Assembly: GCA_029338675.1 (NCBI GenBank)
Contig: JAQYAV010000149.1
Span: 1 to 47,572, forward strand
DNA: 47,572 bases
Direction: 5' to 3'
Origin: Lachnospiraceae bacterium
GTDB lineage: Bacteria > Bacillota > Clostridia > Lachnospirales > Lachnospiraceae
The notes below the pieces were generated by a model. The model saw only the letters and a program-made list of their open reading frames with translations. It was not told the DNA's origin and searched no databases. The stretch's first letter is position 1, and each line of letters opens with the position of its first letter. Position numbers and translations under genes: made by a program. This document shows, in pieces, positions 1 through 8,468 of the stretch.

Positions 1-89
1 CAAAGCTTTGATGCTGCATAGCATAAATGTCCGATAATATTAGCTTCATTCTCGTTCAGCTTTACAAACGTTTTACGCGATAACAGCAT
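1..89 (-). CDS. TnpB-like (IS200/IS605 OrfB) transposase, N-terminal 29 residues only
   Basis: The minus strand shows ATG at 89 with a strong AGGAGG about 5 bases upstream (95-100). It reads into MLLSRKTFVKLNENEANIIG and then HLCYAASKL before leaving the window. This matches the usual opening of IS200/IS605-family OrfB/TnpB proteins, in which a short beta-strand segment is followed by a helix ending in an AASKLWN-like motif. TnpB proteins are RNA-guided nucleases encoded in small transposons. Only the extreme N-terminus is visible, so catalytic residues, completeness and any guide RNA cannot be judged. No IS200-type tnpA is seen next to it inside the window. Family assignment is by recall of the N-terminal motif. 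Confidence 0.6.
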   Translation of the reverse strand, partial: MLLSRKTFVKLNENEANIIGHLCYAASKL

Positions 90-344
90 AGTATTCCTCC
101 TTATGTCATGGTTTAAAAGCTTCTTTCTGTATTTGGCAAACTTCACATCATACGCACAGATTCTTGAATTCATCAGACCATCTTTCATGTATATAGTATA
201 TCATATTTTCGACTCCACATCAACAAGAAATCGAATATATGTTCGTTTTTTATCAAAAAAAATTGTCCATTCATATATGCGTTCATATATGCAAATGGGC
301 AATTTAATACATTTATTCAACAATATCATTTTCGCATACGATTG

Positions 345-404
345 GACTTAACGCTTTCATCTCGGCACTTGAAGAACCGAGGATTCCCGCTTGTCATCCT
401 AAGC
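345..404 (-). mobile_element. possible IS200/IS605-type end remnant with hairpin
   Basis: Read on the minus strand, MATE homology stops near 405. It is followed by GGGAATCCTCGG, a short loop and CCGAG (arms 361-365 and 377-381, 11-nt loop), then ATGAAAGCG. A GGGAATCC-hairpin-GATGAAAG arrangement resembles the 3' ends of many TnpB-bearing elements. It may be the end of a lost element that truncated the MATE gene, or the left end of the element whose tnpB starts at 89. The AT-rich 90-344 stretch holds a short direct repeat TTCATATATGC (270-280, 282-292) and nothing else I recognise. The call rests on pattern memory only. Confidence 0.35.
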
Positions 405-938
405 TGTGAAATCATACTATAAAATGTTTTTCCAGTAGATGTAAGCAATCGTTCAAAGAAAAACTGTGCAAATAGTCCAAATGAAAATACCATTACTACA
501 CTTAAATAGTCTACACCTAACTCTACTATCTGTGCACCTGATTCATCAACCTGACCTTCGTAAAGGCTTCTTACAACAGTTAATCCAAGTACAAGAAATA
601 CTAAGTAACTTAATACATAAATAAATCCACCATTACAGGCTGTTTTATTTGCCTTCTTAGAATCCTTTTCTCCCAATGCCTTAGAAAGCATGGCATTGAT
701 ACCTACCACCTGTTCCTGCTCCAACTGCAATAAGAAGCTATTGCAATGGAAAGGCTACAGATACGGCTGTAAGTGCATCCTCAGATATTCTAGAAACAAA
801 TATACTATCTACTATGTTATATAATGACTGAACAAACATAGATAGCATCATTGGAACTGACATATTAAATACCAGTTTTTTGATAGGCATAACACCCATC
901 TTGTTAATTTCGACTGTGTTATTATTTATGTTATTCAT
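405..938 (-). pseudogene. MATE efflux transporter, broken and 3'-truncated
   Basis: The first 66 codons (738-938) give a typical MATE start, including PMMLSMFVQSLYNIVDSIFV and ending AVSVAFPLQ. An in-frame TAG follows. The next codons still read LLIAVGAGTG, after which one extra G shifts the frame into VGINAMLSKALGEKD, again typical MATE sequence, continuing to STGKTFYSMISQL near 405. Homology then ends at the IS-end-like hairpin. So there are three lesions: a stop, a +1 frameshift and loss of roughly the C-terminal two thirds (family members are about 450 residues). MATE proteins are 12-helix Na+ or H+ coupled drug exporters. This copy cannot make one. Confidence 0.85.
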
Positions 939-1015
939 AAATTCTTCTCTTTCTGTAAAACTTATATTACCCCATAATTATTATGAAAATTATAGTTCAT
1001 TAGCCATGTGTATGT

Positions 1016-1654
1016 CTAGAAGCCTAATGATTCATTTACGAGAATAACTTTAATTCTTCCATTATGTCTGCTGAATCTTGTAATAAGCGTCTGACAGCAT
1101 ATTGTATCAGGGGATTTACAATCAAAGCAAGCACCTGTTTTGCAGCAAGGAGTGTCCAAATTAAAACGTTGAGCATTAATTGGGGCAGCTATATTTTTAG
1201 CTCTGCTCATTGCATCCTCCACACTCTTTACTACCTTGTTCATCCCTACAATTACAATTACATGCTGTGGACCATATGCAATAGCAGAAACTCTGTTAGA
1301 ATTTCCGTCAATATTAACCATAACTCCATCTTCAGTAATTGCATTTGCGCTTGTTAAGAAATAATCTGCCGAGAAAATCTGTCTTTCAATTATCCCCTTT
1401 TCTTCTACACTGGCTGCTCTGTTTCTGTCAAGTACTGTATACTTTCCATTACTGATTGCGGCAAAGCCTCCTATCTGTTCTACTGATTTTGTTCCTCCAA
1501 ATCCAATTGAGCTTCCTTCTGGGATTAACTCAAGCATTTTAGCAAGTGCAGCCTCCTTATCAGGTGCATAAAAGCCTTCCATGTTACGTGATTCAAGTCC
1601 TTTAATTACCTTTTGTGCTAACAATTCATTTCTCTTAAATTCAAATTTTGTCAT
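1016..1654 (-). CDS. LUD-domain (lactate utilisation YkgG/LutC-like) protein
   Basis: 212 residues. The fold signature is the central SSIGFGGTKSVEQIG segment and the later SADYFLTSANAITEDG and NIDGNSNRVSAIAYGPQ motifs of the LUD (formerly DUF162) family. The C-terminus carries a Cys cluster (TPCCKTGACFDCKSPDTICC), common in stand-alone clostridial members and possibly metal binding. LutB/LutC homologues take part in L-lactate oxidation, but single LUD proteins like this have no assigned reaction. No lutA or lutB lies nearby. ATG at 1654 has no close Shine-Dalgarno; AAAGGAGAT sits about 30 bases upstream, with a small GTGGC/GCCAC hairpin and a six-codon ORF between them. It lies downstream of the ATP synthase terminator on the same strand. 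Confidence 0.85.
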   Translation of the reverse strand: MTKFEFKRNELLAQKVIKGLESRNMEGFYAPDKEAALAKMLELIPEGSSIGFGGTKSVEQIGGFAAISNGKYTVLDRNRAASVEEKGIIERQIFSADYFLTSANAITEDGVMVNIDGNSNRVSAIAYGPQHVIVIVGMNKVVKSVEDAMSRAKNIAAPINAQRFNLDTPCCKTGACFDCKSPDTICCQTLITRFSRHNGRIKVILVNESLGF

Positions 1655-1855
1655 ACTACATTACGTGGCATATTCTAAGCCACTATCTCCTTTCTATATA
1701 TATTCTGTACCTATTGTATAGCTATTCTATATCTATACTGTATATATTCTTCCTATGGACTAACGTCAGTTGGATTGTGGTACCCCTTACAACTACTGCT
1801 TATTATCCCATTAAATATAACAGCCATAATTAGTCAACTGTTTTTGATTTAACAA

Positions 1856-1888
1856 AACGGAAGAATCACTATAAATAATTCTTCCGTT
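1856..1888 (-). terminator. Rho-independent terminator of the ATP synthase operon
   Basis: An 11-bp perfect stem, AACGGAAGAAT (1856-1866) with ATTCTTCCGTT (1878-1888) around an 11-nt loop, lies 13 bases beyond the atpC stop. On the minus strand it is followed by TTTTGTT. Confidence 0.85.
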
Positions 1889-1900
1889 GTTAAATCATAT

Positions 1901-2320
1901 TTACATAAACTTCTTGCTATCCTTTACGCCTCTTAATCTTGCCATAGCTCTTGCCATGGAAGCCGCAGATACATGATAGTCTTGAATACTTTGTTTTTGT
2001 TGTAGCTGTTCTCTAGCACGTTCTAGAGCTGCCTCAGCTCTAAACTTATCAATCTCTTCTGGTCTTTCAGCAGAATATACTAATATATCTACCTTGTTAT
2101 GCTCTACTTTAACCAATCCAGAAGATACGATTGCATGCTGATATTCTGTTTCACCAGGTAATCTGAATCTTATTTCACCTATCTCAATGGCACATGTCAT
2201 AGGGGCATGATTTGCCATAATTGCCATTTCTCCATCATATCCTGGAAATATAAGAATCTCACACTCTCCATCATAAAACACTCTGTTACAAGATAAGATT
2301 TTTAGCGAAAATGTATTCAA
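1901..2320 (-). CDS. atpC: F1Fo ATP synthase epsilon subunit
   Basis: 139 residues, the normal length for the family. The N-terminal beta-sandwich shows CEILIFPGYDGEMAIMANHAPM and the C-terminal helical hairpin is present (AALERAREQLQQ). Epsilon is part of the central rotor stalk and inhibits ATP hydrolysis. The start is TTG at 2320, chosen because GAGGTGAA lies 8-15 bases upstream and no ATG fits. It begins 16 bases after the atpD stop and is the last gene of the atp operon, followed directly by the terminator. Confidence 0.96.
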   Translation of the reverse strand: MNTFSLKILSCNRVFYDGECEILIFPGYDGEMAIMANHAPMTCAIEIGEIRFRLPGETEYQHAIVSSGLVKVEHNKVDILVYSAERPEEIDKFRAEAALERAREQLQQKQSIQDYHVSAASMARAMARLRGVKDSKKFM

Positions 2321-2336
2321 ATATTATTCACCTCGC

Positions 2337-3743
<1,407 letters not shown>

Positions 3744-3759
3744 TCACTCGCTATATGCT

Positions 3760-4734
3760 CTAAACCTGCTTAACCCTTGTAAGCTGTTTCTTCTTTTTTG
3801 CTTTCTTGTTTCTAAGTGCTTTGGCACCACCAATAACCTCAGTAATCTCTTGAGTAATTGCAGCCTGACGCACTCTGTTGTATTCAATTGATAGCTCTCT
3901 TAACATTGCTTCTGCATTATCAGTTGCAGATTGCATAGCCATCATTCTTGCATTTTCCTCACTTGCAGAGCCCTCAACAAGTGCACCATAAATAAAACCA
4001 GTTACATAGTTATACACAAGGTTCTCTAATACCTTTTTAGGGGAAGGATATATAAGAAAATAATCATTTGCCGAATCTAATTCTTCCAAAGTATTATCAC
4101 TTAAGCCCTTCTTGGCTTCTTCAATCATCTCAGCCTTTACAAAGCTTGCAGTCTTAAGAGGGAGTAATTGAGCTACCTCAACCTCCTCCTTAATTCCATG
4201 AGTCATCTTAGTATAGACAATATAGATTTCATCAATCTTCTCTTCCTTGTATAACTGTACAATATTTTCAGCAATAACTCTGGCTCTATGAACACTTGGG
4301 TTATTTGCCGAAAATCTAAAGTCTTCTTTTACGTTGTACTTCTGCGACTTGAAGAAATGTCTTCCATTCTCTCCAATTGCAAATATTGTATAATCCTCTG
4401 TTTCATCACAGAGTCTCTTTGCTTCTTTAATTACGTTATGGTTATATGCTCCAGCCATTCCTTTATCACTTGTAATAACAATATAACCCTTACTTTTGAC
4501 TTCTTCCTGAAGGTCACTTATTCGGTTATCAAAATAAAGATGTTGCATCTGAGGAAAATGATAAAGAATACTTCTAATCTGTTCCTGCAAACCAAAAAAG
4601 TATGGTTCAGTGTCTTCAAGCTTCTGCTTTGCTTTTCTAAGCTTCATTGAAGACATCATATACATGGCTTTAGTAATCTTCATCGTGTCCTGAATACTGT
4701 TTATTCTTTTTTGAATTTCCTTAGTATTCGCCAT
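3760..4734 (-). CDS. atpG: F1Fo ATP synthase gamma subunit
   Basis: 324 residues when started at ATG 4734 (MANTKEIQKRINSIQDTMKI), which has AAAGGAAG six bases upstream; an ATG seven codons earlier lacks a site. Gamma is the rotating central shaft. Both terminal coiled-coil helices are recognisable: TKAMYMMSSMKLRKAKQKL near the start, and MAMQSATDNAEAML plus YNRVRQAAITQEITEVIGGA near the end. The protein is longer than the usual 285-295 residues, partly from a basic C-terminal tail rich in lysine (KKAKKKKQ). The operon position between alpha and beta is canonical. Confidence 0.96.
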   Translation of the reverse strand: MANTKEIQKRINSIQDTMKITKAMYMMSSMKLRKAKQKLEDTEPYFFGLQEQIRSILYHFPQMQHLYFDNRISDLQEEVKSKGYIVITSDKGMAGAYNHNVIKEAKRLCDETEDYTIFAIGENGRHFFKSQKYNVKEDFRFSANNPSVHRARVIAENIVQLYKEEKIDEIYIVYTKMTHGIKEEVEVAQLLPLKTASFVKAEMIEEAKKGLSDNTLEELDSANDYFLIYPSPKKVLENLVYNYVTGFIYGALVEGSASEENARMMAMQSATDNAEAMLRELSIEYNRVRQAAITQEITEVIGGAKALRNKKAKKKKQLTRVKQV

Positions 4735-4773
4735 AGTTCTTCCTTTCACTGGCACTAAACCAGTTTGATAACA

Positions 4774-6813
4774 CTATATCTGTGCTTCTTTATTTTCTAA
4801 TTGGCCATAGTTTGCTTTAAATTCATTTCCAGCATCAATAATTGCCTCTTTGATATCATCCTCAAGCTTCTTTGAAGAATCCAAGCTGTTAATAATATCT
4901 GAATGTTCGCTTGCAAAGTATTTAAGTAATTCAGTTCTAAAGCTCTTAACCTTGTCTACCTCTATATCACTAAATACATGTGCATTAGCTAAAACAAGCA
5001 TAATAACCTGCTCTGCCATAGTAAATGGCTGTCCCATAGGCTGCTTAAGCAACTCCATAAGAGAACGTCCATGTGCAAGCTGTTTCTTAGTTCCTTCGTC
5101 AAGGTCAGAAGAGAACTGAGTAAATACTTCCATCTCACGATATTGTGCCAAATCAATTCTTATACTTCCTGCTGCCTTCTTCATAGCCTTAGTCTGTGCA
5201 GCACCACCAACTCTCGATACTGACAATCCAACATTAACCGCTGGTCGTTGACCTGCAAAGAACAACTCACTCTCAAGGAATATCTGTCCATCTGTAATAG
5301 ATATAACGTTAGTAGGTATGTATGCAGATAAATCTCCCACCTGAGTTTCAATGATAGGAAGTGCTGTAAGAGAACCGCCACCAGCTTCACTGTTAAGTCT
5401 GCTAGAACGCTCTAACAATCTTGAATGTAAATAGAATACATCACCAGGATATGCCTCACGTCCTGGAGATCTCTCCAACAAAAGTGAAATAGCTCTGTAA
5501 GCTACTGCATGCTTTGACAAATCATCATACACAATAAGAACATCCTTGCCCTTGTACATAAAATACTCAGCAATTGCAGTTCCTGCATATGGAGCAATAT
5601 ATTGTAATGGTGCTGGATCAGAAGCTGTTGAAGAAACAATAACTGTATAATCCATAGCATCATTTTGTTTAAGTGTATTAACTAACTTAGCTATTGTAGA
5701 AGACTTCTGACCAATAGCAACATAAACACAGACAACGTCCTTACCCTTTTGATTAATAATTGTATCAAGGGCAATAGAAGTCTTACCAGTTTGTCTATCT
5801 CCTATAATAAGCTCTCTTTGTCCTCTACCAATTGGGAACATAGAATCTATTGAAAGAATTCCTGTTTCCATAGGAACATTTACAGACTGTCTATCTGTAA
5901 TTCCAGGTGCTTCACATTCAACAGGTCTAAATCCATCTGCTGCAATATCGCCCTTACCATCTAGTGGTGCACCAAGAGCATCTACTATTCTGCCCTTGAA
6001 GGCCTCACCTACTGGAACACCAGCAATCTTTCCAGTACGTACAACTCGGCTACCTTCCTTAACACCTGTATCACGGCCAAATAAGATAACACCTATTTCA
6101 TCTTCTCGAATATCTTGAACCATACCCTTTACACCACAGTCAAATACAACTATCTCACCATAAAAGGCATGATCAATTCCATCAACGTTTGCAATTCCAT
6201 CTCCAACCCAGGTAACAACACCTATCTCTTTATCCTTTATCTCAAGCTCGAATTCATCTATACTTGCCTGAAGAATAGATAGTATATTCTCCTTGCTGTT
6301 GGAATTAATGCCACTCTTTATCTTAGTCTCAAACTGTTCAATACGACCTTGCTCACTCCAGTCATATTCCTTTGCACCAACTCTTAAAATAAATCCACTC
6401 TTAATTGAAGGATCATTCTTAAGCTCTAATTCAACATCATCAGTATGGAATTCTTTTTCAATGAAATTTTTGATTCCCATAAGCTGAGTATCCGATGGTA
6501 CATCAACATATATAAGTTCTGCCACTAAATGGGTAGCATTTTGAGTTTTTTCAATTTGATTAAATGCTTGTACAACCCCATCAAATAAATTAACATCATT
6601 ATTATCACAAAGTAACTGCAAGAAATTACGTATTTCTTTAGGAAATACTTTCTGAATTACTATGTGTTTCTTCTCTATCTCTACTGTGGGATTCTCTAAC
6701 TGTTCTCGAATCTGCGGAACAATTTCAAACAATTCAGCTGTTGAAGTCAATACAGTCTTAGAAATGTTCGAATTGTACAAATCCATTGCATAATCCATTG
6801 TTTTCTGTATCAC
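4774..6813 (-). CDS. ATP synthase delta-alpha fusion (AtpH-AtpA)
   Basis: One open frame of 679 residues encodes two normally separate subunits. Residues 1 to about 168 are delta/OSCP (helical bundle, then SGFILRVGAKEYDWSEQGRI, the usual delta C-terminal motif). Residues from about 173 to 679 are alpha, starting ENILSILQASIDEFEL and carrying GDRQTGKT at 338-345 and LLERSPGREAYPGDVFYLHS. Lengths match an intact delta (about 180) plus alpha (about 500), with no stop and no internal Met at the usual alpha start. Delta links F1 to the peripheral stalk, so the fusion would tether one or more alpha N-termini to it. The start is GTG sharing one base with the atpF stop (TAGTG), after AGGTGATGAATA. 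Confidence 0.95.
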   Translation of the reverse strand: MIQKTMDYAMDLYNSNISKTVLTSTAELFEIVPQIREQLENPTVEIEKKHIVIQKVFPKEIRNFLQLLCDNNDVNLFDGVVQAFNQIEKTQNATHLVAELIYVDVPSDTQLMGIKNFIEKEFHTDDVELELKNDPSIKSGFILRVGAKEYDWSEQGRIEQFETKIKSGINSNSKENILSILQASIDEFELEIKDKEIGVVTWVGDGIANVDGIDHAFYGEIVVFDCGVKGMVQDIREDEIGVILFGRDTGVKEGSRVVRTGKIAGVPVGEAFKGRIVDALGAPLDGKGDIAADGFRPVECEAPGITDRQSVNVPMETGILSIDSMFPIGRGQRELIIGDRQTGKTSIALDTIINQKGKDVVCVYVAIGQKSSTIAKLVNTLKQNDAMDYTVIVSSTASDPAPLQYIAPYAGTAIAEYFMYKGKDVLIVYDDLSKHAVAYRAISLLLERSPGREAYPGDVFYLHSRLLERSSRLNSEAGGGSLTALPIIETQVGDLSAYIPTNVISITDGQIFLESELFFAGQRPAVNVGLSVSRVGGAAQTKAMKKAAGSIRIDLAQYREMEVFTQFSSDLDEGTKKQLAHGRSLMELLKQPMGQPFTMAEQVIMLVLANAHVFSDIEVDKVKSFRTELLKYFASEHSDIINSLDSSKKLEDDIKEAIIDAGNEFKANYGQLENKEAQI

Positions 6814-7295
6814 TATTCATCACCTGCTTTGTTCAAAAATCTATCATATATTGCAGAATTAGAAGTTGCCTTCTCACTGGCAACAACCTTCGCTGTTGCA
6901 TCTATAACCATATCTGCAATTTCTTTCTCTGCATTTTTAAGAATCTGAGCTTTCTGGCTATTTGCATCTGCCTCAGCATCGATTTTAATCTTCTCTGCTT
7001 CTTTTCTTGCAGATTTAACTATACGCTGATATTCTTCATCAGCACTTTTTCTAGCTTCCTGTAATACCTTCTTCTTCTCAGTTTCAGTTTCACTAAGAGC
7101 CTCTTCATATTTTGATTTTAATACATCGGCTTCATTTTGTTTTTCTTTCACTTCATTAAACTGCTTGTCCGCCTCTTCCTGACGCTTCGCAATTATCTTT
7201 TGAACTGGCTTAAACAAAAAGATTCTCATTAAAACGAAAAGGATAAGTAAATTAATTACAGTAAGCGCTATATTCCAAAATTCTAACTGTAACAT
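6813..7295 (-). CDS. atpF: F1Fo ATP synthase b subunit
   Basis: 160 residues with one N-terminal membrane helix (NIALTVINLLILFVLMRIFL), followed by a long charged coiled coil rich in Lys, Glu and Ala. This is the standard peripheral-stalk b subunit. Only one b gene is present, so a b2 homodimer is expected. The stop codon overlaps the GTG start of the delta-alpha fusion by one base. Confidence 0.95.
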   Translation of the reverse strand: MLQLEFWNIALTVINLLILFVLMRIFLFKPVQKIIAKRQEEADKQFNEVKEKQNEADVLKSKYEEALSETETEKKKVLQEARKSADEEYQRIVKSARKEAEKIKIDAEADANSQKAQILKNAEKEIADMVIDATAKVVASEKATSNSAIYDRFLNKAGDE

Positions 7296-7310
7296 ATTTC
7301 TCGCCTTTCA

Positions 7311-7535
7311 CTATTTCAACATTACTATTATCATAAGCGCAATTACGAATCCATAAATTGCAGTTGCCTCTGCCAAGGCACATCCAAGAATAAGAAGCTT
7401 AGTGATTTTACCATCAGCCTCTGGTTGTCTTGCTACTGCCTCTGTTGCCTTACCTGTTGCTATACCTATACCTATACCTGCTCCAAGTGCTCCAAGAACA
7501 GCGATACCTGCTCCAATTGCTATTATTGTTCCCAT
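7311..7535 (-). CDS. atpE: F1Fo ATP synthase c subunit, proton type
   Basis: 74 residues forming two membrane helices joined by the polar loop [10 protein letters not shown]. Helix 2 holds the ion-carrying Glu in [10 protein letters not shown]. In sodium-type c subunits such as that of Ilyobacter, helix 1 carries a Gln in the GxGQGYAAGK stretch and helix 2 reads ESTGIY. Here the matching positions are [10 protein letters not shown] and EATAIY, so the Gln and Ser sodium ligands are missing and protons are the likely coupling ion. AAAGGAG precedes ATG 7535. Confidence 0.97.
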   Translation of the reverse strand: MGTIIAIGAGIAVLGALGAGIGIGIATGKATEAVARQPEADGKITKLLILGCALAEATAIYGFVIALMIIVMLK

Positions 7536-7581
7536 ATTTTTTCTCCTTTTTGTTTTTATTTTTCTGTTAGTAGTAAAAATG

Positions 7582-8268
7582 TTACTCCATTGCTTCGCCT
7601 AAATAAAGCGATGTTAAAAATACAAATACATATGCCTGCAATAAGCCATCAAACAAATCAAAATACAAGCTAAATACTACTGGCAAACCAACTGGCATTA
7701 TAGTTTTAATAAGCTCCATAATTACAAATGCACCTATTACATTACCAAAAAGACGCATACAAAGTGATAGTGGCTTAGTAACCACCTCAAGTATGTTGAT
7801 TGGTGCTACAATTGCTATTGGTTCGATAAACTTATGCAACCAGCCTTTTATACCCTTATGATATATTCCGGCTGCCTCAACTAAGATGATGCTCATAAGC
7901 GCAAGGGCTATTGTTACTCTCATGTCCTTTGTTGGTGATTTGAACCCAAAGAGTCCAATAATATTGGAAAAACCAATAAATACCAAAACCGTAGTAAGAT
8001 AACCCACATACGACTTACCTTCTTCTCCTACCATCCCTTCAACAATTCCTGTAAGCTTAGTTACAATTGTTTCTGCAACTGCCTGCCTCTTGCTAATGTT
8101 GCGTACCTTGAGATTTCTTGTCAAAATAATAGAAGCTAAAACTAAAACTCCCATAATAATCCAGGTAACCACAACGGCTTCCGACACTGGAATGCCTCCG
8201 AAGATTGGTATTGTAAAGACTGTTTCACAATTGAGCTCCTCTATAAGAGTGTCTGCTAAATTATCCAA
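7582..8268 (-). CDS. atpB: F1Fo ATP synthase a subunit
   Basis: 228 residues, an integral membrane protein with several hydrophobic helices. It contains the essential stator Arg in [17 protein letters not shown], which faces the c-ring. The start is TTG at 8268 ([12 protein letters not shown] follows); AGAGGAGA is eight bases upstream, while the nearby ATG is out of frame and stops at once. This is the first gene of the operon. No atpI precedes it. A promoter lies 40-70 bases upstream. Confidence 0.95.
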   Translation of the reverse strand: MDNLADTLIEELNCETVFTIPIFGGIPVSEAVVVTWIIMGVLVLASIILTRNLKVRNISKRQAVAETIVTKLTGIVEGMVGEEGKSYVGYLTTVLVFIGFSNIIGLFGFKSPTKDMRVTIALALMSIILVEAAGIYHKGIKGWLHKFIEPIAIVAPINILEVVTKPLSLCMRLFGNVIGAFVIMELIKTIMPVGLPVVFSLYFDLFDGLLQAYVFVFLTSLYLGEAME

Positions 8269-8307
8269 ACAACCATCTCCTCTTTATTTTTTAAACTTTC
8301 AATGTGA

Positions 8308-8336
8308 AGTTTACGCCTATTTACTTTAAAAGTAAA
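8308..8336 (-). promoter_or_regulatory. putative promoter of the ATP synthase operon
   Basis: On the minus strand there is a -35 TTTACT (8331-8336), a 17-bp spacer and a -10 TAAACT (8308-8313), placing the start site around 8300, about 30 bases before the atpB ribosome site. The -35 lies inside the palindrome TTTACTTTTAAAGTAAA, which could be an operator. The rest of 8337-8468 shows no gene and no convincing terminator for the GH115 gene. Confidence 0.5.
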
Positions 8337-8468
8337 GTCCTTTTTATCGTACAAAAAGCCCAAACCACATCACAGAAAAAGCCAAATAAGCCTCATTATT
8401 TTTTATAATTCTGATACTTTAATTCTCCTTAGATTATGTAGCTTATACATATTCAAAATACACATATT

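Noticed and set aside
103-351. 82-codon plus-strand frame at the left end
   Set aside because: No ribosome site, no recognisable family, and it covers the IS-flank AT-rich region.
1740-1832. Possible transporter fragment (WIVVPLTTTAYYPI) or a 24-codon minus-strand ORF
   Set aside because: Too short and no ribosome site; similarity to MATE ends is not convincing.
7311-7535. Sodium-type ATP synthase
   Set aside because: The helix-1 Gln and helix-2 Ser sodium ligands of the c subunit are absent.
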